DNA from: Ardenticatenaceae bacterium | GTDB taxonomy: Bacteria; Chloroflexota; Anaerolineae; Promineifilales; Promineifilaceae | DNA length: 64,000 bases | Assembly: GCA_020634565.1 (NCBI GenBank) | Contig: JACKBN010000010.1 | Span: 62,001 to 126,000, forward strand | Reading direction: 5' to 3' | In this document: positions 33,232 to 40,354 of the stretch, piece after piece | Layout: each line of letters opens with the position of its first letter | How positions within the stretch are numbered: position 1 is the stretch's first letter | Notes under the pieces: generated by a model | The model's database searches: none | What the model was told of the DNA's origin: nothing | Seen by the model: the letters and a program-made list of their open reading frames with translations, nothing else | Program-made: the position numbers and the translations under genes

Positions 33232-33741
33232 ATGACCATCAGTTCTGAACAATTTCGCGACGCCCTGCGTCAGTTTCCTGCAGGAGTCACCATCGTCACC
33301 ATCAAAGCGCCCGGCCATGACCAGCCCCACGGCCTGACCGTATCTGCCTTTGCTTCCATTTCGCCCGAGCCGCCGCTCATCATGATTGCCATTGATCATC
33401 GCGCCTCAGGGCATGAATTATTGGAGAAAGAGGGGGCGGTTTTTGCTGTCAATGTGCTGTCTCAGGAGATGAGCGAGCTTTCTAACCGATTTGCCTGGAT
33501 TAAAGACGAGGATCGGTTTGCGGTTGGGGATTGGGGAACGGCCGTAACCGGCGCACCCATCTTGCAAAACGCTCTGGCCTGGCTCGACTGCACTATCCAC
33601 AACCGGTATGAAGCAGGCACGCACACCATCTACATCGGCAAAGTCGAAGCCTCTGGCACCCCCGGCGCAGGCCAGCCGCCGCTCCTTTACTGGAACCGCG
33701 GCTACCGCTATCTCAAAACTGGCGACGAGCCAACTGACTAG
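33232..33741 (+). CDS. flavin reductase-like FMN-binding protein
   Basis: 169 residues. The split-barrel pattern FRDALRQFPAGVTIVTIKAP, HGLTVSAFASISPEPPLIMI, FAVNVLSQEMSELSNRFA, DCTIHNRYEAGTHTIYIGKV, PPLLYWNRGYRYL is that of flavin reductases that supply FMNH2 to monooxygenases. AAAGGAT lies upstream of the ATG. No partner monooxygenase is seen nearby. Confidence 0.93.
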   Translation: MTISSEQFRDALRQFPAGVTIVTIKAPGHDQPHGLTVSAFASISPEPPLIMIAIDHRASGHELLEKEGAVFAVNVLSQEMSELSNRFAWIKDEDRFAVGDWGTAVTGAPILQNALAWLDCTIHNRYEAGTHTIYIGKVEASGTPGAGQPPLLYWNRGYRYLKTGDEPTD

Positions 33742-33819
33742 ACGAGGGAACCTGATAGGTCTGGCAAGCCTGCTTGCTAAAAGCATGTCTAAAGGGAGAC
33801 CTGTCTAGTTTGCAACGTT

Positions 33820-34335
33820 ATGACTGAGCAAAAACCGTGGCCCGTCAAAATTATGCGCAGCGCCAAGCGCAAAAAAACCGTCAGTGCCGAGTTGAAAAAT
33901 GGGGAGCTGGTGGTGCGTGCCCCGGCACGCATGAGCGACCGGGAATTGGCGCCCATTATTGAAAAACTGCAGAAACGGCTGCGTAAAAAAACAAATCGTA
34001 TTCCCAAAACAGATGAAGATTTGGAAGTGATGGCCCAACAGCTGAATCAAATATACTTTTCTGGCCGTCTCAAATGGCAATCCATTCGCTACGTCACCAA
34101 CCAGAACAGGCGATTCGGTAGCTGCACCCCCAGCCTGGGCACCATTCGCCTGAGCGACCGCCTGGCCAGTATGCCTGACTGGGTGCTGAAATACGTCATC
34201 GTGCACGAACTGGCCCACCTGGAAGAGGCCAACCACGGCCCGAATTTTTGGGCGCTGGTCAACCGATATCCCCTCACCGAACGTGCCCGTGGCTACCTCA
34301 TGGCCATTGGCCTGGAAGAAGACGCCCCTAACTAA
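33820..34335 (+). CDS. YgjP-like (M48-type) metal-dependent hydrolase
   Basis: 171 residues, short for the family, lacking part of its N-terminal strand set. PVKIMRSAKRKKTVSAELKN and ELVVRAPARMSDRELAPIIE are the typical N-terminus. NQNRRFGSCTPSLGTIRLSD and YVIVHELAHLEEANHGPNFW give the zinc motif HELAH plus a downstream His. YgjP of E. coli has been linked to nucleotide hydrolysis; the family also resembles SprT/WLM proteases. A strong terminator follows at 34359-34407. Confidence 0.88.
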   Translation: MTEQKPWPVKIMRSAKRKKTVSAELKNGELVVRAPARMSDRELAPIIEKLQKRLRKKTNRIPKTDEDLEVMAQQLNQIYFSGRLKWQSIRYVTNQNRRFGSCTPSLGTIRLSDRLASMPDWVLKYVIVHELAHLEEANHGPNFWALVNRYPLTERARGYLMAIGLEEDAPN

Positions 34336-34358
34336 CATCGTCATTCAAAGCAAAGCGC

Positions 34359-34407
34359 AACAAAATGAAGAATCCCTGCTAACACGGCAGGGATTCTTCA
34401 TTTTGTT
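34359..34407. terminator. bidirectional terminator, 21-bp perfect stem
   Basis: The arm 34359-34379 (AACAAAATGAAGAATCC...) is exactly inverted at 34387-34407, with a 7-base loop TAACACG. A-rich and T-rich edges on both sides suit both the YgjP-like gene and the convergent ParB-like gene. Confidence 0.8.
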
Positions 34408-34468
34408 CAAAATAATAATTTAGAGAATGACTGTTGAGACAAGCAGGTTTTGCGCTGCGGGTGAATAT

Positions 34469-34891
34469 CTAGCTCAGCTCTAGAACGGTAACGTGGGCGG
34501 CAATGTTTTCCTGTTCGCAATCCCGGAAGATGGAAACGCGATGGTGCCCATCTTGCACGTAATAGCTGTTCCCCACAGCTACCAAAGAGATGGCAGGCAA
34601 GGAAGCCAACTGCTGGCGTGCCCGGCGTACACTTTCCAGGCGGCTGCGATTGTAATTGTTGGTTAAACGAAAATCGGCATCAAAATCACGGCTGCGGGCG
34701 TCGCTGGCGGTGCCTTTGATCTGGCTTAGCGGAACCTGGCAGATGCCCAAATACTGCGTGTCGGCGATGCGGCGGCCAGCGGTGGCCTGATTCAGTGTTG
34801 GCAGCGGCTCTGATTTGGCGGCGAAACGGGAAACAACTTTGTTAATCCAGGTGGTTGATTTTTGTGATTGGGTGGTCGCTGCTGAAAACAT
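34469..34891 (-). CDS. ParB/sulfiredoxin-fold small protein
   Basis: 140 residues from ATG 34891 (AAGGA 7 bases upstream). The N-terminal SAATTQSQKSTTWINKVVSR is basic. The core YLGICQVPLSQIKGTASDAR, RSRLESVRRARQQLASLPAI, SLVAVGNSYYVQDGHHRVSI carries the G/D-H-H-R box of the ParB/Srx superfamily, where it binds nucleotide. It lacks a DNA-binding HTH, so it is not a chromosome-partition protein. Role unknown. It is divergent from the large SARP regulator. Confidence 0.75.
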   Translation of the reverse strand: MFSAATTQSQKSTTWINKVVSRFAAKSEPLPTLNQATAGRRIADTQYLGICQVPLSQIKGTASDARSRDFDADFRLTNNYNRSRLESVRRARQQLASLPAISLVAVGNSYYVQDGHHRVSIFRDCEQENIAAHVTVLELS

Positions 34892-35052
34892 GATTTTGTC
34901 CTTTACTTGCCGAATGTTGTGCCAAACGTTATCTGCTGGGCAGGATACGGCCGTTTCGTGACGCAAACGTGACACAATGCCAGCCATCAGCTAAAATGCA
35001 GCCGCTCCCCGACAACAGACGCTGCAAGACAGGTAAAGGACAGCCAAACGCC

Positions 35053-37818
35053 ATGCACCTGAACCTTCGCTTTTTTGGTGGCTTTCGAGCCGCAATCGAC
35101 GACCAACCCATCTCTGCGTCGCGCGCCAAGCGCATTGAAGCCCTGCTCATCTTTCTGGCCATGGAAGCCAATCGCCCCCACCGCCGTGAGATACTCATTG
35201 GTCTGCTCTTCCCTGATATGCCCGATGACGCGGCCCGCACCAATTTACGCCAAACGCTTAGCCGTCTGCGCCGCGCCATTGGCGATGCCCAGGCCGCGCC
35301 TTCCTTTTTGCTCAGTACCCGGGAATCCACCCAATTTAATCTGGAAAGCAACCACAGCCTGGACGTGGTGCAGTTTCAGGCTGGCCTGGCGGGTTGTGAG
35401 GCACATCGCGGCAGCCGGGAAGGGTCGTGTGTGGGCTGCATGGCGTTGGCGAGTACGGCCGTTACCCACTACACAGGTCCATTTCTCGATGGCTTTTTTC
35501 TAGAAGACAGCAGCGCCTTTGATGAATGGCTGCTGGGCTATCGGCAGCAGTTCCAGGCGGACGCGTTGGCTGCTTTGGAGGAGTTGGCCCAGTTTCACGA
35601 GCAGCGCGGCGAGTATGAACCGGCGGCAGATTTTGCCCGGCAGCAGTTGGCCATCGAGCCGTGGCGGGAAGCTGCCCAGCAGCAGTTAATGCGTGCTTTG
35701 GCTTATCTGGGCGAGCGAAACGCGGCGCTGGCCAGCTACAAAACGTTCTGCCAAACGTTGTGGGACGAGCTAGGCGTGGAACCGATGCCCGAAACGGCCG
35801 CTTTGGCCGAACAAATTGAAGCCGCTGCGGCGGAACGGCCGTATCGGCTGCCACCCCGTGAGCAAAATCTGGTTGGGCGCAGTGAAGAGCTGGCCCAGCT
35901 CTCAACCCGACTGGCAGATCCGACGCAGCGGCTGCACACCATTGTGGGGCCGGGTGGCATGGGCAAAACGCGGCTGGCGCTGGAAGCCGCCTGGCTGGCG
36001 GCCACGGCCCATTTGGGGCCATTCTGGCATGGCGTCTTTTTTGTGCCGCTGGCGGGCGTGGCCTCGGTAGAATCGGCCGAGTTTAATCCGCTGGTAACGG
36101 CCGTTGCGGAAGCGATTGGCTACACCTTTGCCGGTTCAGCTGACCCGCAGGCACAGCTGCTGGCTTACCTGCAAGACCGAAAAATGCTCCTGGTGCTGGA
36201 CAATTTGGAGCATTTGGTGCAGCCGGGCCGCGCCCTCATTTTGGCGCTGCTGCACCAGGCGCCCGGCCTGAACTTGCTGGTAACTTCGCGTGAGCGACTC
36301 AACCTGGCGGAAGAGCATGTGCTGGCGTTGGCCGGATTGCCCACCGCGGCTGATAATGCCGCAGGGAGCCCAGCCGTGGCCCTGTTTGTGCAGCGGGCGC
36401 AGCAGGTGGAATCCCGCTTTGCCTTGGGTGAGTCGGAGGATTGGTCGGAAACGGCCGTGGTAGAGATTTGCCAACTGCTGGATGGCTCGCCGCTGGCCAT
36501 TGAGCTGTCGGCCGCCTGGGTGCGGCTGCTCTCTTGCCCGGAGATTTTGGCTGAACTGCGCCATAATCTGGATGGCTTGAGCGCCAGCGCGGCCAATGTG
36601 CCGCAGTGGCACCGCAGCTTGCGGGCGGTGTTTGATTATTCCTGGCAGCTGCTCACGCTACCCGAGCAGCAAACGCTGGCGCAGCTGGCCATCTTCCAGG
36701 GTGGCTTTGAGCGGCAGGCGGCCGCAGCTATTACCGAAGCGCGGCTGCCGCAGCTTTCGGCCCTGTTAGACAAGTCGTTTTTGCGGCGGCAGGTGGGGGA
36801 AACGGCCGTCGCGCGTTCACGCTATGAAATGTTGGCAGTTGTGCGCCAGTTTGCCGCGGAACATATGCAAAATGGCCAGATCGGTTTTGCTTTGCGTCAG
36901 CGATACGGCCGTTATTATCTGAACTTGTTGGCCGCCCAGGAAACACGTTTGCAGGGTGCGGAGCAAGCCCAGGCGCTAGCGGTAATCGGTCAGGAAATCG
37001 ACAACATTCGCCAGGCGTGGCGGTTGGCGGTGGCCCAGGCCGATCTGGCGGCGGTGGACCAGGCAACAGAGACGCTTTCCCTCTTTCTGTACATGCGCAG
37101 CTGGTTCCGCGAGGGTGTGGCGCTGTTCAGCCAGGCCGTTGCCCAGCTGCGAGCGCAAGCACCAGAGGCTATTTTGGGCAAGCTCATTGCCCGGCAAGGC
37201 TGGTTTGCTTTTTTGTTGGGGGAGCGCGACCAGGCGGAGAAGCTGCTTCACGAAGGGCTGGCTTATTTACGCGCCGATGGAGAGCCGTCGGCTGTGGCCT
37301 ACACGCTTAATTATCTGGCGGTGATCCAATATGTGCAGGAGGCCTACGAGATGGGTTGGGCTACCTGTCAGGAGGCGTTGGCCATTGGGGAACAGCACAA
37401 TCTACTTTACAGCCAGGCCATCAGCAACAATATTTTGAGCCAGATCGCTTATTTGCAAAAGCGGTATGAGGTGGTGCTGGCCCATTCAGAAACCAGCCTG
37501 CGTCTGGAAAAGACGTTGGGCAACCGGTGGAGCATGGGCTTTTCGCTGGTGAATTTGGGGCGGGTGGCGTATGCGCTGGGCGATTACGCCACAGCGCGGG
37601 CCCGCTATGAAGAAAGTCTGGCGATTCGGGCGGAGATGCAGGATGAACGGGGGCAGGGATTGTGCCGGATGTATTTGGGAGATACGGCAGTTGCCAGCGA
37701 AAATCCCACCGAAGCGCGCCAGCAGTATCTGCAGAGTGCGGCGATTTTCCGCCGCATTGGGGATCAGGCAACGGTGGAGCGGTTGAACGGCCGTCTGGCT
37801 TCGCTAGCTGACGGTTAA
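35053..37818 (+). CDS. AfsR/SARP-type regulator: BTAD, NB-ARC ATPase and TPR domains
   Basis: 921 residues from ATG 35053. The N-terminus MHLNLRFFGGFRAAIDDQPI is the SARP winged-helix domain, followed by the bacterial transcriptional activator helices (about 95-250, LEELAQFHEQRGEYEPAADF). The NTPase has Walker A GPGGMGKT (Lys305), Walker B MLLVLDNLEHLV and LLVTSRERLNL. The C-terminal half is tetratricopeptide repeats (LNYLAVIQYVQEAYEMGWAT, GFSLVNLGRVAYALGDYATA). It is probably a signal-dependent STAND activator. Its stop overlaps the stop of the convergent YqeC-MocA gene (TTAA). The target is unknown. Confidence 0.92.
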   Translation: MHLNLRFFGGFRAAIDDQPISASRAKRIEALLIFLAMEANRPHRREILIGLLFPDMPDDAARTNLRQTLSRLRRAIGDAQAAPSFLLSTRESTQFNLESNHSLDVVQFQAGLAGCEAHRGSREGSCVGCMALASTAVTHYTGPFLDGFFLEDSSAFDEWLLGYRQQFQADALAALEELAQFHEQRGEYEPAADFARQQLAIEPWREAAQQQLMRALAYLGERNAALASYKTFCQTLWDELGVEPMPETAALAEQIEAAAAERPYRLPPREQNLVGRSEELAQLSTRLADPTQRLHTIVGPGGMGKTRLALEAAWLAATAHLGPFWHGVFFVPLAGVASVESAEFNPLVTAVAEAIGYTFAGSADPQAQLLAYLQDRKMLLVLDNLEHLVQPGRALILALLHQAPGLNLLVTSRERLNLAEEHVLALAGLPTAADNAAGSPAVALFVQRAQQVESRFALGESEDWSETAVVEICQLLDGSPLAIELSAAWVRLLSCPEILAELRHNLDGLSASAANVPQWHRSLRAVFDYSWQLLTLPEQQTLAQLAIFQGGFERQAAAAITEARLPQLSALLDKSFLRRQVGETAVARSRYEMLAVVRQFAAEHMQNGQIGFALRQRYGRYYLNLLAAQETRLQGAEQAQALAVIGQEIDNIRQAWRLAVAQADLAAVDQATETLSLFLYMRSWFREGVALFSQAVAQLRAQAPEAILGKLIARQGWFAFLLGERDQAEKLLHEGLAYLRADGEPSAVAYTLNYLAVIQYVQEAYEMGWATCQEALAIGEQHNLLYSQAISNNILSQIAYLQKRYEVVLAHSETSLRLEKTLGNRWSMGFSLVNLGRVAYALGDYATARARYEESLAIRAEMQDERGQGLCRMYLGDTAVASENPTEARQQYLQSAAIFRRIGDQATVERLNGRLASLADG

Positions 37819-39176
37819 GACTCGCCCCATCTTTTTTGTTCGCGGGCATATTGCTGCGGATCATCCAGATCGCGTAGGATGGCGTCTGTAGGTACTTCGA
37901 CCAGATGCAGCTTGTCGGCGTGACGGCGCAGAAGGGTGCGAGGCGCATCCGTGGGGGGCAAGGCCAACAGCTCGTCAAAATAGCGGCGGCCAATGAGCAC
38001 CGGATTGCCTCGTTTGCCCGCAAAAACCGGCGCGATCAGATCGCTGTGCCCCTGCCAGTACGCTTCCAGCAGCAAATCCATCGTTTGTGACTCTATCATC
38101 GGCTGGTCAGCCAGCACGACCAGAACGGCAGTTACCGACTCATCCAGCGCGCGAACGGCCGTTTGCAATGAAGAGATCATTTCCCCGGTGGCAAAGTCGG
38201 GATTATGTACAGTTTGGACGCCAGCTGCCTGGGCAATGTGGGTTACCGCTTCGGCTTCATGTCCGGTGATGACGAGGTGGTTATGAACGTCCGTTTGCTG
38301 CACATTGGCGATTGTTTGGCCCAAAACGGTGCTGCTGCCCCAAGGGAGCAGCTGTTTGGTTTGTTGCCCCATCCGTTTGCCCCGACCGGCCGCCAGAATA
38401 ACGGCAGTGACCCGCTGGTGCACCTCAAGCACGGGCTGCGCCAGTTTCATTGCGCCAATGATTACCCGCTCGATACGGGATGTTTGCAAAAGTTGGTGGG
38501 CAATTTGGCGGGCGGCATGAAGCTGAACGGCCGTTTCCACCTTGTTAATAAATGGCACCACACGCGCCCCGGCTGGCACGTCCTTCAATCCACCCTGCGG
38601 ATGCGCAATCAGCTGCGCCACATCACTCGCTGATAACTGGTCACTGAAAACTGACCAGTTTAGCAGCTCTGCCGCAATCTCTGGCCGGTGGGTGACTTGC
38701 GAGAAACGGCCGTTCAGCGCATCAATTCCTACCACGGGCACCACCAACGTGGTTTCAGGAGGAATCACAGGTTCGTGCTCGGCGGGTGCCTTAATGGGCC
38801 GCATACGTGAGCCATCGGCTTCTACCAGAACAAAATCCACATCAGACCACGCCATCCACCTCCCTGGCAGCTCTGGCGACACCCCGACGGCCTTGTCACC
38901 TGCAACTTCACCCACCACCAGGCAAATATTTGCTCGATCTAATGCCGCCCGGATATTTTTCTCGTTTTCCTCTGTGTTCTCTGTGGCGAAAATCAATTCT
39001 TGCGCGCGGTCCATCTGCGCCGCAAAGATGCGTGTGGTGGTGGTGAGGAGGCGTCGTCCTGGCAGCGCGGCTCCCAGGGCAAAGAGCAGGCTCGTTTTGC
39101 CGCCGCCGCCCACAAACGCAATCAGCTCCTTTTGTGGCTGCAAGTGGAACGCCGTAGAGAGGGTGAACGTGCTCAT
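37815..39176 (-). CDS. YqeC-MocA fusion: hydroxylase accessory protein plus Moco cytidylyltransferase
   Basis: 453 residues. Residues 1-250 are YqeC-like (LIAFVGGGGKTSLLFALGAA with a P-loop, RLLTTTTRIFAAQMD, DFVLVEADGSRMRPIKAPAE, GARVVPFINK). Residues 255-450 are a MobA/MocA-type nucleotidyltransferase (VTAVILAAGRGKRMGQQTKQ, VLVVLADQPMIESQTMDLLL, GKRGNPVLIGRRYFDEL), which attaches CMP to molybdopterin for xanthine-dehydrogenase-type enzymes. It overlaps YqeB by 4 bases. At residues about 62-72 FATENTEENEK is encoded by a dispersed repeat. It works with the hydroxylase genes at 48409-53424. Confidence 0.92.
   Translation of the reverse strand: MSTFTLSTAFHLQPQKELIAFVGGGGKTSLLFALGAALPGRRLLTTTTRIFAAQMDRAQELIFATENTEENEKNIRAALDRANICLVVGEVAGDKAVGVSPELPGRWMAWSDVDFVLVEADGSRMRPIKAPAEHEPVIPPETTLVVPVVGIDALNGRFSQVTHRPEIAAELLNWSVFSDQLSASDVAQLIAHPQGGLKDVPAGARVVPFINKVETAVQLHAARQIAHQLLQTSRIERVIIGAMKLAQPVLEVHQRVTAVILAAGRGKRMGQQTKQLLPWGSSTVLGQTIANVQQTDVHNHLVITGHEAEAVTHIAQAAGVQTVHNPDFATGEMISSLQTAVRALDESVTAVLVVLADQPMIESQTMDLLLEAYWQGHSDLIAPVFAGKRGNPVLIGRRYFDELLALPPTDAPRTLLRRHADKLHLVEVPTDAILRDLDDPQQYAREQKRWGES
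38957..38992. repeat. CTCTGTG repeat in frame in the YqeC domain
   Basis: The plus-strand words TTTTCCTCTGTGTTCTCTGT and GGCGAAAAT match the CACAGAG repeat of 22937-23003. On the minus strand they are translated as ELIFATENTEENEKN. Confidence 0.6.
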
Positions 39177-40018
39177 GTTTGCTGGTTCAGATGGGTGAGA
39201 ATCGCTTCCAGCACGCCCCCGCCAATTGCCAATGCCTTCTCGGAAATGGTGAAGCAGGCAGAAACGTCTGCGCGCGCATCCAGATCGCCAATTTTGAGGC
39301 CAGCGGGTACTTCGCTGCCGGGGGCAATCAGTCCACGCAAAACGCCAGCGAACGGCGCGGCGACTGTTTTGCCAGCCACATCCCCAATTACCTCCCCGGC
39401 CTGAACAAAATGCCCGATTTCCTTTTGCCAGTTTACTTTGCCTGCGGCTGGGGCACGCAAGACGCGCTCGGCACCTTTGCCGGCGACAATGCCGGGGGTG
39501 CCAGTGTTGGGAATGGCCGCGCCTTCCCAGATAACGCGCCCCAAAGTGTGCCCCCGCATTGTCTCAATGACGGCGTGGCAATCGACGCCAGCAGTGAAGC
39601 CCGGCCCTAGGGCAATGACCAGTTCAGCCTGGTCGATATCTGTGTCGATATTGCGTTTGGCCATGCGGGCGTCGATCAGGATCGGTATTCGGTAATCGGT
39701 ATTCAGTGATCGGTTACTGTTTACTGCTAACCGATTACTGATTACGGGTAACTCTGGAGCAACGAGGACGGGGAGCTTACCGGAGTGGGCAAGCTCAAGG
39801 GCTTGCGCAACGGTTTCGGCGCGTTGGGCGTGTAAGTTTTCGATGGTGATTTGGTTTTCAAGAGCGGCCGTTGCCAGGGCCACTTTGCGCCGCACCACGA
39901 GTGGTTGGGACAGTTCCAGCACAATGAGAGGAAAGCCTGCCTGGTGTAAACGGTAGGCAACGCCAGTGGCTAAATCGCCGCCGCCGCGCAAGATAACGAG
40001 GTATTGTGAAAATAACAT
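39173..40018 (-). CDS. yqeB: YqeB-type molybdenum hydroxylase maturation protein
   Basis: 281 residues. N-terminal Rossmann motif VILRGGGDLATGVAYRLHQA, then PLVVRRKVALATAALENQIT, LVIALGPGFTAGVDCHAVIE and MRGHTLGRVIWEGAAIPNTG, typical of the EF2563/YqeB family found with selenium-dependent molybdenum hydroxylases. The C-terminal half has a biotinyl-like hammerhead (FVQAGEVIGDVAGKTVAAPF). Residues VISNRLAVNSNRSLNTDYRI are translated from a dispersed repeat (39683-39757) inserted in frame. First gene of a two-gene operon. Confidence 0.88.
   Translation of the reverse strand: MLFSQYLVILRGGGDLATGVAYRLHQAGFPLIVLELSQPLVVRRKVALATAALENQITIENLHAQRAETVAQALELAHSGKLPVLVAPELPVISNRLAVNSNRSLNTDYRIPILIDARMAKRNIDTDIDQAELVIALGPGFTAGVDCHAVIETMRGHTLGRVIWEGAAIPNTGTPGIVAGKGAERVLRAPAAGKVNWQKEIGHFVQAGEVIGDVAGKTVAAPFAGVLRGLIAPGSEVPAGLKIGDLDARADVSACFTISEKALAIGGGVLEAILTHLNQQT
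39683..39757. repeat. TAATCGGT/ACCGATTA repeat in frame inside yqeB
   Basis: Words CGGTATTCGGTAATCGGTAT, CAGTGATCGGTTACTGTTTA and CTAACCGATTACTGATTACG. The repeat adds about 22 Asn/Ser/Arg-rich residues between the Rossmann and the LIDARMAKRNIDTDI segments without breaking the frame. Confidence 0.75.
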
Positions 40019-40354
40019 AGTGTGATCTTACTCGAGCAGGGAACTCATGGGCAACTAATTCACTCAGATCGTAAGAATTAGGGGGTATCGTTTAATTTGG
40101 CTTTACTTTACGGGCAAGAGTTCTGTATAATGCCCACGAGTTGCGCGTCTTATCGGAAAACAAATCTATCTGTATTGGCCCAATTGAATAGTTAAATAAA
40201 AAATCTGCGTGAAGACGGTTGGTTTGGATGGGAACGGCCGTTGCCAGAAAGTTTGTTGTTCGCTTTCTGAAAGTTAGCCATTAGCCAGATTATTTTAGGG
40301 TTGTATTTCACCTCTGCTTTATTTGCACAAAAATAAACATCGAAGGGCTTCTTT
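40019..40354. other. intergenic stretch, 336 bp
   Basis: No gene. It holds a candidate promoter at 40102-40131, one palindrome copy at about 40233, and a roughly 220-base leader before the kinase gene. I see no riboswitch or terminator in it. Confidence 0.5.
40102..40131 (+). promoter_or_regulatory. candidate promoter of the kinase gene
   Basis: TTTACT (40102-40107), 18-base spacer, TATAAT (40126-40131). The ATG is 224 bases downstream, leaving a long leader. Confidence 0.45.
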
